A model generated the notes under the pieces. It made no database searches and was not told the origin of the DNA. It worked only from the letters and a program-made list of their open reading frames with translations. Made by a program: the position numbers and the translations under genes. This document shows, piece by piece, positions 17,328-26,118 of a stretch of 64,000 bases of DNA (positions are counted from its first letter, which is position 1; every line of letters begins with the position of its first letter). The DNA comes from Pseudomonas sessilinigenes. Lineage in GTDB: Bacteria > Pseudomonadota > Gammaproteobacteria > Pseudomonadales > Pseudomonadaceae. The stretch is taken from positions 3,224,001 through 3,288,000 of the forward strand of contig NZ_CP027706.1 in assembly GCF_003850565.1 (NCBI RefSeq), in the 5' to 3' direction.

Positions 17328-17881
17328 TCACCACGTACCTGCAAGACCCGTTGGTGCATATGGCCAGTGCCTGTGCCCTGGCGCTGCTGCTGGCGACGAG
17401 TGGGTTGCAGAAACTGCGCCATCCCCAGGGGTTCGTCCTGGTACTCGAGGGCTATGCCAAGGGGTTGGGGCGCTGGCTGGGGCCTGGCCTGCGTCGCGTC
17501 GTGCAGCGTCTGCTGCCGCCGATGGAACTGCTGGCCGCCGCCGGATTGCTGTGCAGCCCCTGGCTGCCCGCCGGTGCGCTCCCTGCGCTTGCCTTGCTAG
17601 TCCTTTACGCCCTGGTACTGGCCGCCAGCCTGAAGCGCGGTGGGTCGATCCAAGACTGTGGCTGCCACTTTGGAGCCACCGCTCAACCGCCGAGCCGGGC
17701 GCTGGTCTGGCGCAACCTGCTGTTGATCCTGCTGGCGCTGAACCTGCTGCTGCCGATGGATGCCAGGCCGCTGTCCTGGTTCGACGCCCTGGTCCTGGTC
17801 CTGGTGCTTATGGTGGGCTCGGCGCTTTACCTGTTGGCGCACCTGCTGCTTTCCAACCACGCCTTGTTGAAGGAGTTGTGA
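17321..17881 (+). CDS. mauE: MauE-like membrane protein for amine dehydrogenase maturation
   Basis: 186 aa, four to five membrane helices, with a Cys pair in the loop SIQDCGCHFGA. MauE/DoxX-type redox membrane proteins work with MauD to form the six disulfides of the light subunit in the periplasm. It overlaps the previous gene by 7 bp and the mauD start by 1 bp (TGATG), which indicates tight co-translation. Confidence 0.82.
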   Translation: MVITTYLQDPLVHMASACALALLLATSGLQKLRHPQGFVLVLEGYAKGLGRWLGPGLRRVVQRLLPPMELLAAAGLLCSPWLPAGALPALALLVLYALVLAASLKRGGSIQDCGCHFGATAQPPSRALVWRNLLLILLALNLLLPMDARPLSWFDALVLVLVLMVGSALYLLAHLLLSNHALLKEL

Positions 17882-18516
17882 TGAACATGACCCAGGCGCT
17901 GATGATTTCCAATGTGTTTTCCTGGCTGATGACCCTGGCCCTGGTGCTCGCAGTATGGGCTCTGGCCCGCCAGGTAGGGGTACTGCATGAAAGGATCAGG
18001 CCCGTGGGCGCCTTGTCCCTGGGCAAGGCGATCAAGGCCGGTGAGGTCGCGCCACGTTTCACCTTGCCCAGCCTGACCGGTGGTTCGGTCAACCTCGGCG
18101 GGGCCAGCACGGCGGGGCAGTCGACCCTGCTGTTTTTTCTCTCCGAGACTTGCCCGGTCTGCAAGACCCTGTTGCCGGTGCTCAAGTCCATGGCCCAGCA
18201 CGAGCGGGCCAGGCTGCGGATTGTCCTGGCCAGTGATGGCGACCTGCAGGCCCATCGAGATTTCATCGAAGCCCAGCAACTGTGGGCATTTCCCTACGTG
18301 CTCTCCCAGGAAGTGGGGCTGGCCTACCAGATCAGCAAGTTGCCCTACGGCGTGCTGATCGACGCCAGCGGAGCGGTAGCGGCCCATGGCCTGATCAATT
18401 CCCGCGAGCACCTGGAAAGTTTGCTGGAGGCCCAGGACCTGGGGCATGCCTCGATCCAGGCCTACCAGGCGGCACTCAACGCGCCGAATGACGCCCTTTA
18501 CAAAGAGGTGCACTGA
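17881..18516 (+). CDS. mauD: MauD-like thioredoxin-fold protein
   Basis: 211 aa, matching the usual length of MauD. One N-terminal membrane anchor (residues 10-30) is followed by a periplasmic thioredoxin-like domain with the active site SETCPVCKTLLPVL (CPVC, about residue 95). MauD is needed for disulfide formation and stability of the amine dehydrogenase light subunit. The start is fixed by TGATG overlap with mauE; the open frame extends upstream but is a shadow of mauE. Confidence 0.87.
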   Translation: MNMTQALMISNVFSWLMTLALVLAVWALARQVGVLHERIRPVGALSLGKAIKAGEVAPRFTLPSLTGGSVNLGGASTAGQSTLLFFLSETCPVCKTLLPVLKSMAQHERARLRIVLASDGDLQAHRDFIEAQQLWAFPYVLSQEVGLAYQISKLPYGVLIDASGAVAAHGLINSREHLESLLEAQDLGHASIQAYQAALNAPNDALYKEVH

Positions 18517-18518
18517 GC

Positions 18519-19046
18519 ATGGCGATCAAGTGGTTCGACGACGCGGCCGAGATGTTCTCCCGGCGAGTCGCCCGTGGCAGTTCTCGGCGAGGTTTTCTCG
18601 GTGGCCTGGGCACGTTGATGATCGGTGTCGGGGCGACCACCCTGCTGCCAGTGTTTCGCAGTGGCGCCTTTGCCCAGGAGGGCTCGGGCCTGGTGGAATC
18701 GGGTGACCCGAACAGCTGCGACTATTGGCGTTATTGCGCCATCGACGGTTTTCTTTGCGGGTGTTGCGGCGGCACGGTCAATAGTTGCCCGCCCGGCACC
18801 GTGCGCTCGGATATCACCTGGATCGGCACGTGCCGCAATCCGGCAGACGGTCGGGACTATGTGATCTCCTACAACGACTGCTGTGGCAAGAGCAGCTGTG
18901 GGCGCTGCGTATGCCAGCGCGACCAGGGCGATACCCCGCTGTATCGGCCACAGAGTTCCAACGACCTGAACTGGTGCTCGGGAAGCCACGCGGACATGCC
19001 TTATCACTGCTCACTGTCGGTGGTGATCGGGGTCAAGGAGCCGTGA
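18519..19046 (+). CDS. mauA: TTQ amine dehydrogenase, light (small) subunit
   Basis: 175 aa. It has a twin-arginine signal (SSRRGFLGGLGTLMIG, residues 21-36) and a Cys-rich mature domain: 14 cysteines lie after residue 65, including DGFLCGCCGG and NDCCGKSSCGRCVC. By comparison with methylamine dehydrogenase, the TTQ precursors should be Trp101 (in DITWIGTC) and Trp152 (in NDLNWCSG), with Asp120 (YNDCCG) as the catalytic base. All are present. Disulfides would be made with MauD and MauE help, and electrons passed on to the cytochromes c encoded next. It overlaps the next gene by 1 bp. Confidence 0.88.
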   Translation: MAIKWFDDAAEMFSRRVARGSSRRGFLGGLGTLMIGVGATTLLPVFRSGAFAQEGSGLVESGDPNSCDYWRYCAIDGFLCGCCGGTVNSCPPGTVRSDITWIGTCRNPADGRDYVISYNDCCGKSSCGRCVCQRDQGDTPLYRPQSSNDLNWCSGSHADMPYHCSLSVVIGVKEP

Positions 19047-19495
19047 TGGCCAGCGGCCGGGCCAGGCTGTTGGCCTGTTGCGCAGGTTGGGCGGGCCTGT
19101 TGCTGGCGGCTACGGCCCAGGCTACCGGGCAGGAACAGTTGGACTACATGCTCAACTGCCAGGGTTGCCACTTGCCGGGGGGCGAGGGTAATCCGCAGCG
19201 CCAGGTCCCGGGTTTCCCCGGGCAATTGGGCAAGTTCCTTCAGGTCCCGGGGGGGCGGGAGTATCTGGTACAGGTGCCGGGTTCCGCGCTTTCGGGCCTG
19301 TCCGATCAGGCCCTGGCCGGTGTCTTGAACTGGATGCTGGCGCGTTTCAGTGCCGCTCAATTGCCCGATGATTTCAAGCCATACACCGAGGCCGAGGTAC
19401 AGGCCTGGCGGCGAACCGTGCCGGCTGATGTCGAGCAGGTCCGCAACCGGCTGTTGCAGCGGATCGCCCAGCAAGAACAACAACACGGAACCTGA
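19046..19495 (+). CDS. Periplasmic mono-haem cytochrome c
   Basis: 149 aa starting within the stop of the light-subunit gene (TGATG). Signal peptide with cleavage near AQA-TG (about residue 27), then one haem site CQGCH at about residues 38-42. Methionines such as that in VLNWMLARF could be the second haem ligand. A mono-haem cytochrome follows the light-subunit gene in the Alcaligenes aromatic amine dehydrogenase cluster too, as I recall it, so this is the likely electron acceptor for the reduced enzyme. Confidence 0.78.
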   Translation: MASGRARLLACCAGWAGLLLAATAQATGQEQLDYMLNCQGCHLPGGEGNPQRQVPGFPGQLGKFLQVPGGREYLVQVPGSALSGLSDQALAGVLNWMLARFSAAQLPDDFKPYTEAEVQAWRRTVPADVEQVRNRLLQRIAQQEQQHGT

Positions 19496-19499
19496 ATCG

Positions 19500-20135
19500 A
19501 TGAAGACAAGCCTCTGCGCCGGGCTACTCCTGCTTGCGGCGCTGTGCAATGCCCAGGCCGCTACACCACCTCAAGTCGAGACCTGCACGGCCTGCCATGG
19601 CGCCCAGGGCGAGGGCAACGCCCTGGTGGGGGCACCACGCCTGGCGGGCCAGCAGGCCGAATACCTGCTGGTGCAACTCAGGGATTTCAAGGCGGGGCGT
19701 CGTGGCTATGACGCTAACGACCGCCATGGGGCGCAGATGCGCGCAGTGGTGGCGAGCCTGGACGATAGCGCCTTTGCCAGCCTGGCCACGTACTACTCTG
19801 GACTGGCGTTCACCTCGCCCGGGGCATCCAGCGCTGCAGACGTCACCCAGGGCCGGGAGCTGTACCAGGGAACCTGCGCGAGCTGCCATGGCCCACAGGC
19901 CCAGGGCTTTGCCCACCTCAAGACGCCCAGGCTGAATATTCTCGACGGCGCGTACCTGCACCGCCAGCTCGAGCACTATGCCCAGGGCACCCGTGGCAGC
20001 GAAGAACATGCCGGGACACTGGGTATCTGGATGCGCGGGATTTCCCTGCAGGTTCGCCAGGACAGCGAGCGCCAGGCCCTGGTCGACTACATCACCCGGC
20101 TGGGCGCTTCGCCAGCCAGCGCTATCGGGCATTGA
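19500..20135 (+). CDS. Di-haem cytochrome c (c4-like)
   Basis: 211 aa with a signal peptide (cleavage near AQA-AT) and two cytochrome domains, each with a CxxCH: CTACHG at about 29-34 and CASCHG at about 126-131. Size and repeat structure fit cytochrome c4 (about 200 aa), not the larger peroxidase-like MauG (about 370 aa). It probably carries electrons from the amine dehydrogenase cytochrome to the terminal oxidase. It is the last gene of the operon, 4 bp after the previous stop. Confidence 0.8.
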   Translation: MKTSLCAGLLLLAALCNAQAATPPQVETCTACHGAQGEGNALVGAPRLAGQQAEYLLVQLRDFKAGRRGYDANDRHGAQMRAVVASLDDSAFASLATYYSGLAFTSPGASSAADVTQGRELYQGTCASCHGPQAQGFAHLKTPRLNILDGAYLHRQLEHYAQGTRGSEEHAGTLGIWMRGISLQVRQDSERQALVDYITRLGASPASAIGH

Positions 20136-20542
20136 GTGGCCTGAATGCAAAACCTGCGGATCCGGGCGGCACCTGTGCCCGGGCCGGCCCTCCAAGCCAA
20201 TTCACCCATGCTCGCTCAGGATGAAGGCTGCCTTGCCTTCGTCCGGCCCGCGCCATTGGCGCTAAGCGTGCGCCTGCATCCGCTTGCAGGATCAGGCACG
20301 GCTCTCGTGGGATCAATGTAACGCCCTCCAGGACCTGGATGGCATCGTGCACATGCCGGAAGTCAAAGCAGGCCAGCTGAAGCCAGCAGCCAGGCTTTCG
20401 GATCGTGCAAGTTGCGTCCTGTGCAACTTATTTTTCATTCCCTCTTTCGATTTCAACGCCCGTGTGCGCCTCGCAGAGACCTTGAGTCTGCTGAGCCAAC
20501 GCATGGCGAGATGCACTCTGAAATCAATCAAAGGAGATGGTT
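20136..20542. other. Intergenic region upstream of the MexEF-like operon
   Basis: About 400 bp. It holds a GC-rich hairpin-like run after the cytochrome stop and the shared motif at 20284-20310. No gene is convincing. The RND promoter must lie in the 3' half. Confidence 0.5.
20284..20310 (+). promoter_or_regulatory. Candidate AraC_N regulator site, copy 1
   Basis: TTGCAGGATCAGGCAC followed by GGCTCTCGTGG. The same 16-mer followed by AAATCTCGCGG occurs at 25976-26002, upstream of the AraC gene: 23 of 27 positions are identical. One copy before the pump and one before the regulator suggests a common binding site. Confidence 0.6.
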
Positions 20543-21718
20543 GTGCCTGAGCTAAAGCGATATTGGATCTCATTGGGGCCGGGGTCTTCCCTGGCTATCA
20601 TCGCCTCCATCACTGCTGCACTTGCCGGCTGCAGCGACGATAACAGCCAAGCGTTAGCCCCCGCGGCGGCCCAGGTCAGTGCGGCCCAGGTCGTGGTCAA
20701 GCCGGTGCGGCAGTGGGACGAGTTCAGTGGGCGCATCGCCGCCACCGATGCGGTCGAGGTGCGGGCGCGGGTCAGCGGGTATGTGGAGCGCATCGCGTTC
20801 AAGGAGGGTGACGAGGTCAAGCCTGGCGATCTGCTCTATGGGATCGACCCGCGGCCGTACAAGGCCTCCTATGACAACGCGCTGGCACAGCTCGCTCGAG
20901 CCCGTGCAACGGCAGAGCTTGCCCGGGTGCAAGAGCAGCGTGCCCAGGTGCTGGTGGCCGCCAATGCGATTTCACGCGAGTTGTTCGACACCCGCCGCGC
21001 GGCCTCCACCCAGGGCGCCGCGGATGTACGCGCAGCAGAGGCGGCATTGGCCAGGGCGCAGCTCGACCTGGGCTTCACCGAGGTTCGCTCGCCCATCGCC
21101 GGGAGAGTCGGCCGGGCCATGCTCACGGTCGGCAACCTGGTCCAGGCTGATCTGAGCCTATTGACCAGCGTGGTCTCCCAGGACCCGGTCTATATCTACT
21201 TCCAGCCGGACGAGCAGAGCTACCTGCGCTACATGGCGCTGGCCCGCACCGGCCAGCGACGCAACTCAGCCAACCCGGTGCGTATCGGCCTTGCCAATGA
21301 GACGGGTTTTCCCCACGTCGGCGTGCTGGACTTCGTCAACAACCAGGTCGACGCGGGCACGGGCACCATCGCTTTGCGCGCGGTGGTGCCCAATGCCGAG
21401 CGTCTGTTGACTCCAGGGCTGTATGCCCGGGTGCAACTTGAGGCCGGCGCTGAATTCAACGCAATGCTGATCGACGACAAGGCAATCCTCACTGACCAGG
21501 ATCGCAAGTACGTCTATGTAGTGGGGACGAAAAACGAGGCCGTGCGCAAGGACGTCACCCTAGGTGGTTTTGCTGACGGCCTGCGCATCGTGCAGGCCGG
21601 GCTTACAACAGAGGACAAGGTCATCGTCGCCGGCCTGCAAAAGATCTTCTTCCCCGGCGCACCGGTGGATGCCAGCACGGTGGCCATGGGCGCCCCCGCT
21701 TCGATCACGGCGAAGTGA
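20543..21718 (+). CDS. RND efflux periplasmic adaptor (MexE-like)
   Basis: 391 aa. Start chosen at GTG 20543: AAGGAG (20531-20536) touches the upstream in-frame ATG (20537) directly but has a 6-nt spacer to the GTG. A hydrophobic N-terminus with LAGC gives a lipoprotein signal. Typical adaptor segments follow: VRARVSGYVERIAFKEGDEVKPGDLLYGID (lipoyl half), a short alpha-hairpin, and LGFTEVRSPIAGRVGRAMLTVGNLV (second half). It bridges the inner-membrane pump to an outer-membrane channel. Operon with the pump gene, 12 bp apart. Confidence 0.88.
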   Translation: MPELKRYWISLGPGSSLAIIASITAALAGCSDDNSQALAPAAAQVSAAQVVVKPVRQWDEFSGRIAATDAVEVRARVSGYVERIAFKEGDEVKPGDLLYGIDPRPYKASYDNALAQLARARATAELARVQEQRAQVLVAANAISRELFDTRRAASTQGAADVRAAEAALARAQLDLGFTEVRSPIAGRVGRAMLTVGNLVQADLSLLTSVVSQDPVYIYFQPDEQSYLRYMALARTGQRRNSANPVRIGLANETGFPHVGVLDFVNNQVDAGTGTIALRAVVPNAERLLTPGLYARVQLEAGAEFNAMLIDDKAILTDQDRKYVYVVGTKNEAVRKDVTLGGFADGLRIVQAGLTTEDKVIVAGLQKIFFPGAPVDASTVAMGAPASITAK

Positions 21719-21730
21719 GGACGACAGCCC

Positions 21731-24700
21731 ATGAATTTTTCCAGGTTTTTCATCGATCGACCCATCTTCGCAGCGGTGCTCTCCATCGTCATTTCCCTGG
21801 TGGGGCTCATCGCCATTCCCCTGCTACCGGTCAGTGAGTATCCCGAGGTGGTGCCGCCGACGGTGGTCGTCACCGCCACCTATCCCGGTGCCAACCCCAA
21901 GGTGATCGCCGAGACTGTGGCGGTGCCATTGGAAGAGCAGATCAATGGCGTCGAGAACATGATGTACATGAAGTCGGTGGCCGGCTCCGATGGTGTTTTG
22001 ATGATGACGATCACCTTCGAACCCGGCACCGATCCCAACAAGGCCCAGGTGGACGTGCAGAATCGGGTGGCCCAGGCTCAACCGCGCTTGCCTGCGCAAG
22101 TGGTCGCCCTTGGCGTGACCACGCAAAAGCAGTCACCCAGCTTCGCCCTGATGATCACCCCGGTTGCTCCGGATGGACGCTACGACGGCCTGTACCTGCG
22201 CAACTACGCCAACATCAAGATCAAGGATCAGCTCGCCCGTATACCGGGCGTTGGCCAGGTGCGTTTCTTCGGTAGCGGCGATTACGCGATGCGTGTCTGG
22301 CTCGATCCAGATAAGGTCGCTTCGCGAAACATGACCGCAGGCGATGTCCTGCGTGCGATACAGGATCAGAACCTGCAGGTTTCGGCCGGCCAGCTCGGTG
22401 CCGAACCGGTCCGCGGGGGCAGTGACTTCCTGATTGCGATCAATGCCCAGGGGCGCCTGCGCACCCCCGATGAGTTCGGCAACATTGTGCTCAAGAGTGG
22501 TTCGAACGGTGAGATCGTACGCCTGGCCGATGTCTCGCGTATCGAACTCGGCGCCAGCGACTACACCCTGCGCACCCGGCTCGATGGCCAGGAGGCCCCG
22601 GTGATCGGGGTGTTCCAGGCGCCGGGGGCCAATCTGCTGGACGTGCGTAACAACGTGATCGCCAAGATGGAGGAGTTGAAGAAAAGCTTTCCTCCCGGCA
22701 TGGACTACCGATCGGACTATGATGCGACGATTTTCGTACGCGAGGCCATCGACGCCGTGGTCAAGACCCTGGCCGAGGCCATTGTGCTGGTGGTGCTGGT
22801 GGTAATCCTGTTCCTGCAGACCTGGCGAGCCTCGATCATTCCGCTCATAGCCGTGCCGGTGTCGGTGGTGGGTACGTTCGCGGTGTTGCATGTGCTGGGG
22901 TTCTCGATCAATACGTTGACCTTGTTCGGCCTCGTGCTGGCCATTGGCATCGTGGTCGACGACGCGATCGTTGTGGTCGAGAACGTCGAGCGCAATATCG
23001 CTGAAGGTCTCACGCCGCTGGCTGCCGCACACCAGGCGATGAAGGAGGTCTCCGGGCCGATAGTCGCGATCGCCCTGGTCCTGTGCGCGGTATTCATACC
23101 CATGGCATTCCTGAGCGGTGTCACCGGGACTTTCTATAAGCAGTTCGCCGTGACGATTGCCATTTCCACGGTGATCTCCGCGATCAACTCGCTGACGCTG
23201 TCACCGGCGCTCGCGGCCAGGCTGCTGCAGGGTCACGATGCCCCCAAGGATGCGCTCTCACGGGGTATCGACCGGGCCTTCGGGTGGCTGTTCGCACCGT
23301 TCAATCGTTTTTTCGACGCCAGTTCGAACAAGTATCAAGGGGCCGTGGCACGTATCCTCAGGCAGCGCGGTGCGGCGTTCGCGGTTTATGGACTGTTATT
23401 GGCGAGTACGGGCCTGTTGTTCGATAACGTGCCCAGGGGCTTTATCCCGACCCAGGACAAGCTCTACCTGGTCGGTATCGCGAAGCTCCCCGAGGGCAGC
23501 TCGATCACCCGCTCGGATGCGGTTATCAATGAACTGGGACGAGCGGCGCTGGCCATCGATGGTGTCGCCCATGTACTCACGTTTGCCGGTTTCAACCCGA
23601 TCCAGCAGACCAACACACCGAACTATGCGGTGGCCTACGTGATCCTCAAGCCTTTCAACGAGCGCCAACGCAGCGCCAAGCAAATCATGGGCGACATCCA
23701 GGCCAAGATGAATGGCGTACAGGAGGGCATGGCTTTCGTGATCAACCCGCCGCCCATTCTTGGCCTGGGTACCGGGGCGGGGTACTCGCTGTTCATCCAG
23801 GACCGCTCCGGCGAGGGTTATGGCGCCTTGCAACAAGCCACCGGGGCGCTGCAAGGGGCGCTGATGAAGGAAGCGGGCATGGGCTTTCCGTTCTCGGGCT
23901 ATCAGTCCAACGTGCCGCAGATCGATGTCGAGGTCGATCGCGTCAAGGCCAAGACCCAGGGCGTGGCGCTGGCAGACCTGTTCCAGACGCTGCAGGTGTA
24001 CCTGGGCTCCAGCTATGTCAACGACTTCAACTTGTTCGGTCGTACCTGGCGTGTATACGCCCAGGCCGAGGGCGACTACCGCAAGCGCGTCGAGGACATC
24101 GGCAACCTGAAGACGCGTAACGAGCAGGGGGCAATGGTGCCGATCGCTTCGATGGTGAAGGTCAGCCAGACCTACGGACCCGACCCGGTGCTGCGCTACA
24201 ACGGCTATCCGGCGGCGGACTTCTCGGGCGAGGCCGATCCCGGGCGGTTGTCTTCGGCCCAGGCGATGGAGAAGATCTCCGAGGTCGCCAGGAAGGTACT
24301 ACCCAATGGTTTTGACTTCGAGTGGAGCGACATGAGCTTCCAGGAGTCCACCCAGGGCAAGGCTGCGTTGGTCGTGTTTCCGGTAGCGATTCTCCTGGCC
24401 TTCCTGGTACTTGCTGCGCTGTACGAGTCCTGGACCTTGCCGCTGGCAGTGATCCTGATCGTGCCGATGTGCGTGCTCTCGGCATTGTTCGGCGTGAAGT
24501 TGCTCGGTGGTGACAACAATACGTTCGTGCAGGTCGGGCTTGTGGTGCTGATGGGGCTGGCCTGCAAGAACGCGATCCTGATCGTCGAGTTCGCCCGGGA
24601 GCTGGAGTTCCAGGGGCGGGAGATCGTCGAGGCGGCCCTGGAGGCGTGCCGCCTGCGCCTGCGGCCGATCGTGATGACCTCGGTTGCCTTTATCGCCGGT

Positions 24701-24916
24701 ACCATCCCACTGGTGTTTTCCCACGGTGCCGGCGCGGAAGTCCGCTCAGTGACTGGCATTACGGTGCTTGCCGGGATGATTGGCGTCACGCTGTTCGGTC
24801 TGTTCCTGACGCCAGTGTTCTATGTTGGCCTGCGCAAGCTGTCTGGTCGCCAGTTGATCCAGCATGGCCAGAGCAGCATGGAGCACGTGCGGACGGCAAC
24901 CACCGACGACGTGTAG
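21731..24916 (+). CDS. RND efflux pump inner-membrane subunit (MexF-like, HAE1)
   Basis: 1,061 aa. The N-terminus MNFSRFFIDRPIFAAVLS and EYPEVVPPTVVV are MexF-like. Transmembrane proton-relay Asp-Asp is seen in [20 protein letters not shown] (about residue 410). Two large periplasmic loops and the second TM set ([21 protein letters not shown]) are complete. No outer-membrane factor gene follows, so the pump must borrow one, as several Pseudomonas pumps do. Substrates unknown. A strong hairpin follows the stop and the AraC gene converges on it. Confidence 0.9.
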   Translation: MNFSRFFIDRPIFAAVLSIVISLVGLIAIPLLPVSEYPEVVPPTVVVTATYPGANPKVIAETVAVPLEEQINGVENMMYMKSVAGSDGVLMMTITFEPGTDPNKAQVDVQNRVAQAQPRLPAQVVALGVTTQKQSPSFALMITPVAPDGRYDGLYLRNYANIKIKDQLARIPGVGQVRFFGSGDYAMRVWLDPDKVASRNMTAGDVLRAIQDQNLQVSAGQLGAEPVRGGSDFLIAINAQGRLRTPDEFGNIVLKSGSNGEIVRLADVSRIELGASDYTLRTRLDGQEAPVIGVFQAPGANLLDVRNNVIAKMEELKKSFPPGMDYRSDYDATIFVREAIDAVVKTLAEAIVLVVLVVILFLQTWRASIIPLIAVPVSVVGTFAVLHVLGFSINTLTLFGLVLAIGIVVDDAIVVVENVERNIAEGLTPLAAAHQAMKEVSGPIVAIALVLCAVFIPMAFLSGVTGTFYKQFAVTIAISTVISAINSLTLSPALAARLLQGHDAPKDALSRGIDRAFGWLFAPFNRFFDASSNKYQGAVARILRQRGAAFAVYGLLLASTGLLFDNVPRGFIPTQDKLYLVGIAKLPEGSSITRSDAVINELGRAALAIDGVAHVLTFAGFNPIQQTNTPNYAVAYVILKPFNERQRSAKQIMGDIQAKMNGVQEGMAFVINPPPILGLGTGAGYSLFIQDRSGEGYGALQQATGALQGALMKEAGMGFPFSGYQSNVPQIDVEVDRVKAKTQGVALADLFQTLQVYLGSSYVNDFNLFGRTWRVYAQAEGDYRKRVEDIGNLKTRNEQGAMVPIASMVKVSQTYGPDPVLRYNGYPAADFSGEADPGRLSSAQAMEKISEVARKVLPNGFDFEWSDMSFQESTQGKAALVVFPVAILLAFLVLAALYESWTLPLAVILIVPMCVLSALFGVKLLGGDNNTFVQVGLVVLMGLACKNAILIVEFARELEFQGREIVEAALEACRLRLRPIVMTSVAFIAGTIPLVFSHGAGAEVRSVTGITVLAGMIGVTLFGLFLTPVFYVGLRKLSGRQLIQHGQSSMEHVRTATTDDV

Positions 24917-24928
24917 CGCTGCTCCAAA

Positions 24929-24958
24929 GCCGGTTGGCGCAACCTGCGCTCAACCGGC
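24929..24958. terminator. Bidirectional hairpin between convergent genes
   Basis: GCCGGTTG (24929-24936) pairs with CAACCGGC (24951-24958), with an inner GCGC/GCGC extension. It lies between the RND pump stop and the 3' end of the AraC gene. The T-tract is poor on either side, so it may act as an mRNA-end stabiliser as much as a terminator. Confidence 0.55.
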
Positions 24959-25020
24959 CTTGATGCTCGGGCAGCCCGGCCACCGCTGCAGAGCGAGTGC
25001 GGTATTGCCGGGAAGCCCGG

Positions 25021-25908
25021 TCATGCCTCGCGGTCTTTGAGATGCTGCAATGGCGACACCCCATAGAATCGACTGTATTCACGGGTGAACTGCGAGCGAC
25101 TCTGGTAGCCAACGGCAAAACCTGCATTACCGATGTTATGGCGTTCTATCTGTATCAGCCGCCGCGCTTCGTGCAGCCGGAACTGTTTTTGATACTGCAT
25201 TGGGGTAAGGCCGGTAATGGCCTTGAAGTGGTGATGCAGCGAGGATTCGCTCATTCCTGCCTGGTCGGCCAGCTCCGGTATGCGCAAGGGTTGCACGTAG
25301 TGCTTGCGCAGCCAGTCGATGGCTTTGGTGATGCCATTGGTGGAGCTGTCTGCCACTGCCAGTTGCAGCAAGCGACAGCCGTAGGGACTGGACAAGAGCC
25401 GGTAGATGATCTCTTGCTCGATCAGGGGCGCCAGGGGTTGGATATCGCCAGGAGCATCCAGCAGACGCAGCAGGCGCAGCGTCGCGTCGAGCAGCTCAGG
25501 GTTCAATCGATCCACTACTACGCTGCAGGCCTCATGGGTGGCCGCCGGATGTGGCGGAATGTCCATGCGGGCGAGCACCTCTTGCAGGCGCTCCGGGGTG
25601 ATCGCCATGCCAAACCCGAGGCAGGGTTGGTCTTCGCTGGCCTCGATGATGTGGAAGGCCACAGGGACGCTGAATGACACGAACAGATAGTCGCCCTGGG
25701 CGAAGTGCCGAATCGTTTCTCCTAGCTGAATACTCATGCGGCCTTGCACCACCATGCCAAAGAACGGCGATTGTGGGCACCTGATCGCCGTCTGGCGCGT
25801 GGTATGGCGCGCCACTTCCAGACTGGGGTTGGCCGTACTGCTGGCCCCTTCGTCGACGGCATGGCGAGCGATGAGCTGGGTAATTTCCTTGAGCGCGCTG
25901 GTGTTCAT
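25021..25908 (-). CDS. AraC family regulator with AraC_N domain
   Basis: 295 aa. The N-terminal AraC_N cupin-like domain covers about 20-180 (FFGMVVQGRMSIQLGE, GDYLFVSFSVPVAFHIIEAS), and the C-terminal double HTH about 205-290 (LRIPELADQAGMSESSLHHHFKAITGLTPMQYQKQFRLHEARR, NAGFAVGYQSRSQFTREYSRFYG). Regulators of this type often control neighbouring efflux or oxidoreductase genes. It converges on the MexEF-like operon and carries a copy of that operon's promoter motif 68 bp upstream of its own ATG. Confidence 0.87.
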   Translation of the reverse strand: MNTSALKEITQLIARHAVDEGASSTANPSLEVARHTTRQTAIRCPQSPFFGMVVQGRMSIQLGETIRHFAQGDYLFVSFSVPVAFHIIEASEDQPCLGFGMAITPERLQEVLARMDIPPHPAATHEACSVVVDRLNPELLDATLRLLRLLDAPGDIQPLAPLIEQEIIYRLLSSPYGCRLLQLAVADSSTNGITKAIDWLRKHYVQPLRIPELADQAGMSESSLHHHFKAITGLTPMQYQKQFRLHEARRLIQIERHNIGNAGFAVGYQSRSQFTREYSRFYGVSPLQHLKDREA

Positions 25909-25975
25909 GGCTGATCACGACCTGTTGAGCTGACCCGCAGATCTTATCCGTAGATAGATCCGCTTCTGTGCTCAT

Positions 25976-26002
25976 TTGCAGGATCAGGCACAAATCTCGC
26001 GG
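25976..26002 (+). promoter_or_regulatory. Candidate AraC_N regulator site, copy 2
   Basis: TTGCAGGATCAGGCAC plus AAATCTCGCGG, 68 bp upstream of the AraC_N regulator start; 23 of 27 positions match the site before the MexEF-like operon (20284-20310). Likely autoregulatory. Confidence 0.6.
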
Positions 26003-26118
26003 TATTGCGCAGGCAATCCCCGGGTTCTGTCTTCGAGGCGCCCATGAGGTTTGGGCGCCTCATGTCGACCGGAGTACATCCCCCGGAGGCTGGAGTGGGT
26101 TTTCACCCCGGTCAGTTG

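Noticed and set aside
19500..20135. Di-haem cytochrome considered as MauG
   Set aside because: 211 aa with two CxxCH cytochrome c4-like halves; MauG is about 370 aa and belongs to the di-haem peroxidase family.
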